From NCBI GenBank assembly GCA_021798375.1, contig JAJZHU010000100.1, positions 1-7,999 of the forward strand: DNA of 7,999 nt, read 5' to 3'. Shown here piece by piece: positions 7,533 through 7,999 of this stretch; position 1 is the first letter of the stretch, and each line of letters opens with the position of its first letter. A program made the translations under genes and the position numbers. This DNA is from Pseudomonadota bacterium. GTDB taxonomy: Bacteria; Pseudomonadota; Alphaproteobacteria; Acetobacterales; Acetobacteraceae. The notes under the pieces are model-generated. The model had not been told where the DNA came from. It saw only the letters and a program-made list of their open reading frames with translations, and ran no database searches.

Positions 7533-7964
7533 ATGACCATCGCCGCGATTTTAAAACACAAAGGGCGTAGCATCGTACATGTTGATCCAACCGCCCGCAT
7601 CGTCGATGTGGCGGCATTGCTCACCGGGCATAAGATCGGTGCCGTCGTGGTGTTGGACCGCGCTGGCCAATTGCTGGGGATCGTGTCCGAACGCGACATC
7701 GTGCGGGAAATCGCCGTCAACGGCGCCCGAACCTTGGACATGAGCGCCGCGCAATTGATGACCACCAACATCACCACCGCCACCCCGCACACACATGTGC
7801 ACGAAGCCATGGCGCTGATGACCCTGGGCCGTTTCCGCCATTTGCCCGTGATGGACCGCGGCGAACTGGTGGGCATCGTCAGCATCGGCGACGTGGTGAA
7901 ACGGGTGATCGAAGACCAGACCATCGAAGTTGATAGCCTCAAGGCCTATGTGGTAGGCCATTAG
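7533..7964 (+). CDS. Stand-alone two-CBS-domain protein
   Basis: The protein is 143 residues, soluble, and consists almost entirely of a CBS pair. The first CBS domain spans about 11-62 and ends GIVSERDIVR (49-58). The second spans about 75-128 and carries RHLPVMDRGELVGIVSIGD (102-120). Both have the S-x-x-D element (S52/D55 and S117/D120) that contacts the ribose or phosphate of adenosine nucleotides in CBS pairs. Such small proteins, common in Alphaproteobacteria and often mislabelled as IMP dehydrogenase, are thought to sense AMP, ATP or related ligands and to act on a partner protein. No catalytic domain is attached, so it is not an IMP dehydrogenase. The partner is not evident from its neighbours. 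It is transcribed away from the PpiD-like gene and appears monocistronic within the window; the 35 bp after its stop contain no recognisable gene start. Confidence 0.93.
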   Translation: MTIAAILKHKGRSIVHVDPTARIVDVAALLTGHKIGAVVVLDRAGQLLGIVSERDIVREIAVNGARTLDMSAAQLMTTNITTATPHTHVHEAMALMTLGRFRHLPVMDRGELVGIVSIGDVVKRVIEDQTIEVDSLKAYVVGH

Positions 7965-7999
7965 CATTAGGCAAGGCGCCGCCCGCTTGCACCGCGCGG

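Overview
This GC-rich window most likely comes from an alphaproteobacterial chromosome, and all visible genes look intact. The assignment rests on a SurA_N/PpiD-type gene lying directly upstream of trpE, an order I recall as common in Alphaproteobacteria, and on a small CBS-pair protein of a type common in that class. I see no tRNA, rRNA, CRISPR array, transposase or integrase, and no sign of recent mobile DNA.

Left part (1-2265): two multi-spanning membrane proteins are transcribed away from a shared 108-bp gap at 622-729. The leftward gene runs off the window edge. Both have a hydrophobic N-terminal helix followed at once by an acidic pair (AEDG in one, NDD in the other) in what should be the first periplasmic loop. 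This is the layout of GT-C type, polyprenyl-phosphate-sugar-using glycosyltransferases. Their substrates cannot be read from the sequence.

Middle part (2278-7316): a leftward three-gene run, in transcription order a PpiD-like periplasmic folding factor, trpE (anthranilate synthase component I) and a COG2509-type FAD-dependent dehydrogenase. The gaps are only 12 and 11 nt, so the genes are probably co-transcribed from the region upstream of the PpiD-like gene. The dehydrogenase lies where trpG/trpD/trpC would often be expected. The left end of this run converges on the membrane-protein gene with 12 bp between stop codons.

Right part (7317-7999): a 216-bp divergent control region separates the PpiD-like gene from a rightward gene for a stand-alone two-CBS-domain protein. 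That gene has a strong Shine-Dalgarno sequence and a perfect TATAAT placed unusually close to the start codon. The last 35 bp after its stop show nothing assignable.

Overall these are mostly ordinary housekeeping genes plus a pair of envelope-sugar-type membrane proteins. I found no convincing new multi-gene system. The points most worth a second look are the paired GT-C-like genes and the trpE/COG2509 linkage.
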